Shown one piece after another: positions 62,882 through 64,000 of a stretch of DNA of 64,000 bases. Positions within the stretch are counted from its first letter, which is position 1, and each line of letters starts with the position of its first letter. A program made the position numbers and the translations under genes. The notes under the pieces are model-generated. The model did not search any database. It was not told the origin of the DNA and saw only the letters and a list, made by a program, of their open reading frames with translations. Source of the DNA: Anoxynatronum buryatiense (GTDB taxonomy: Bacteria > Bacillota > Clostridia > Peptostreptococcales > Tindalliaceae); contig NZ_FXUF01000008.1 in the NCBI RefSeq assembly GCF_900182905.1, positions 1 to 64,000 of the forward strand. Reading direction: 5' to 3'.

Positions 62882-64000
62882 TTGTCCAAAGTCATTGCCG
62901 TAGGTTGTGGCCGTTACGACCTGGCCGCCGTCACCATTAAACTGGAAGCTGCCCTGGAAGCCCTTGGCGGCATCCATCACCTGATTCCCCGGGGAAGCCG
63001 TGTTTTTCTGAAGGTGAATCTTCTCACAGGGCGTCCGCCGGAAGAAGCGGTGACCACCCACCCGGTGGTGGTACAGGCGGTGGCGGCCCTGCTGAAAGAC
63101 GCGGGCATGGAAGTGGTCATTGGTGACAGTCCTGCCGGCCCTTTTACAGCTGCCCGCATGAAACAGATTTACCGGGTGACGGGAATGGAAGCGGCGGCCG
63201 CCGCTGCAGGCGTGTCTCTCAATGAGAACCTGGAAGCGGCCATGATTTCTCATCCTCAGGCCCATCGCTTAAAGCAGTTTGAAATGATGACTGCGGTGCA
63301 GGAAGCCGACACCGTGATATCCCTGTGCAAAATGAAAACCCACAGCATGACTTTGATGACCGGAGCAGTGAAAAATCTCTTTGGAGTGATGCCTGGTTTA
63401 ACAAAGGCGGCTCTGCATTTTCGCTTTCCCCAGCTGGCAGATTTTGCCCATGCCATGGTGGATATTTGCGAGAAAGTCAATCCGGTGCTTTCCATCATGG
63501 ACGGCATTGAAGGAATGGAAGGGGCCGGCCCCTCAGCGGGAACGGTTACCCCGGCAGGCGTGCTGCTTCTTTCCACCAACCCCCACCAGCTTGACCTGGC
63601 CGCCGCCAGGTGGATGGGCATTTCCCCCGACCAGGTACCGCTGCTGGCGGCTGCACGGGAACGGGGTCTCTATCACCCCGGTGATGCAGCATCTGTTCCT
63701 CCCGGTGGCGCGATGACAACCCAGTGGGTGAGCCTGACACCGGAAGCAGCGGCGGTGAAACCCTTTCAGACCCCTGTTATCCATGAGCCGGACTTTCTGC
63801 GGCGGTATCAGCAGGTGCCCCTGTTGGGGCCGGGGCTGGCGGCCGTCAGCAACCGGTGGCTGCGCCCCAGACCCGTTGTCATCCCTGAAAAATGCATCAG
63901 TTGCAGTGAATGCAAGATTATTTGTCCGGCAGCGGCCATCACCATGGTTAACCGCCGGCCTGAATTCGATCTGACCAAATGTATTCGATGCTTCTGCTGT
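62882..64000 (+). CDS. DUF362 protein with C-terminal ferredoxin domain (runs off right edge)
   Basis: A DUF362 family protein, open for 373 codons to the window edge. The N-terminal part carries the family pattern (FLKVNLLTG near residue 45, IGDSPAGPF, then SLCKMKTHSMTLMTGAVKNLFGVMPG at about 145-170, and IMDGIEGMEG). Near the end a 4Fe-4S ferredoxin unit begins: CISCSECKIICP, followed by KCIRCFCC where the second cluster starts. TTG 62882 is chosen because GGGAGG lies at 62868-62873. Such proteins are probably involved in anaerobic electron transfer or cofactor handling; the role is not established. Confidence 0.82.
   Translation, partial: MSKVIAVGCGRYDLAAVTIKLEAALEALGGIHHLIPRGSRVFLKVNLLTGRPPEEAVTTHPVVVQAVAALLKDAGMEVVIGDSPAGPFTAARMKQIYRVTGMEAAAAAAGVSLNENLEAAMISHPQAHRLKQFEMMTAVQEADTVISLCKMKTHSMTLMTGAVKNLFGVMPGLTKAALHFRFPQLADFAHAMVDICEKVNPVLSIMDGIEGMEGAGPSAGTVTPAGVLLLSTNPHQLDLAAARWMGISPDQVPLLAAARERGLYHPGDAASVPPGGAMTTQWVSLTPEAAAVKPFQTPVIHEPDFLRRYQQVPLLGPGLAAVSNRWLRPRPVVIPEKCISCSECKIICPAAAITMVNRRPEFDLTKCIRCFCC

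Overview
The window reads as a chromosomal segment of an anaerobic, low-to-moderate GC Firmicute, most likely a member of the Clostridia. Supporting signs are a Veg-family protein, an S-layer-homology (SLH) protein, an energy-coupling-factor (ECF) vitamin transporter, sigma-54 control of a TAXI-type TRAP transporter, an NhaC antiporter, frequent TTG/GTG starts behind strong GGAGG sites, and a HesB-like gene read through an in-frame UGA as selenocysteine. No genus can be named from the sequence alone. No rRNA, tRNA or CRISPR array was seen.

Layout. 1-1868: two nearly identical IS256-family transposase copies, the left one running off the window and apparently inserted into the right one. 1880-10860: an AT-rich accessory island of unrelated single genes (oxidoreductase, methyltransferase, acetyltransferase, VOC protein, DUF5131 protein, AraC/GyrI-like regulator, C45-like hydrolase, pRiA4b ORF-3-like protein, small membrane protein, TetR regulator). 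The oxidoreductase is bracketed by two hairpins that resemble integron attC sites. 11370-19920: a tightly overlapping purine operon, purK-E-C-F-M-N-H-D. 20017-21126: a lipoprotein. 21502-28794: an IclR regulator, an ECF transporter (S, A, A', T), a P1-family peptidase, panB and an M20 hydrolase, which look like one salvage or biosynthesis unit. 29013-31001: transketolase. 31172-32467: a membrane protein with a degenerate kinase-like domain and a LysM domain.

32679-40353: a sensor kinase with a fused solute-binding sensor and a sigma-54 response regulator, followed by a clear -24/-12 promoter, three upstream palindromes, and a TAXI solute-binding lipoprotein, a DUF1850 protein and a fused TRAP permease. 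40540-46758: two divergent surface proteins (SLH plus Ig-like; Ig-like plus C-terminal anchor), then a FecCD-type permease, ATPase and binding protein, ending with a stand-alone protein resembling the kinase domain of archaeal TiaS. 47020-49691: a glutamate-cysteine ligase-like gene translationally coupled to a glutathionylspermidine synthase-like gene. 49829-55267: an AI-2E-type membrane protein, a UPF0173 metallo-hydrolase, NhaC and leucyl aminopeptidase. 55380-57113: the HesB-like selenoprotein, a double-UspA protein and Veg. 57317-62702: argF-carA-carB for arginine and carbamoyl phosphate synthesis. 62882-64000: the start of a DUF362/ferredoxin protein that leaves the window.

Most of the right four fifths is core metabolism and transport with tight operons and well-placed promoters and terminators. 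The unusual content is the selenoprotein, the TiaS-like protein in a metal/tetrapyrrole-type uptake cassette, the attC-like cassette, the IclR-ECF-P1-PanB-M20 unit, and the sensor/sigma-54/TAXI circuit.
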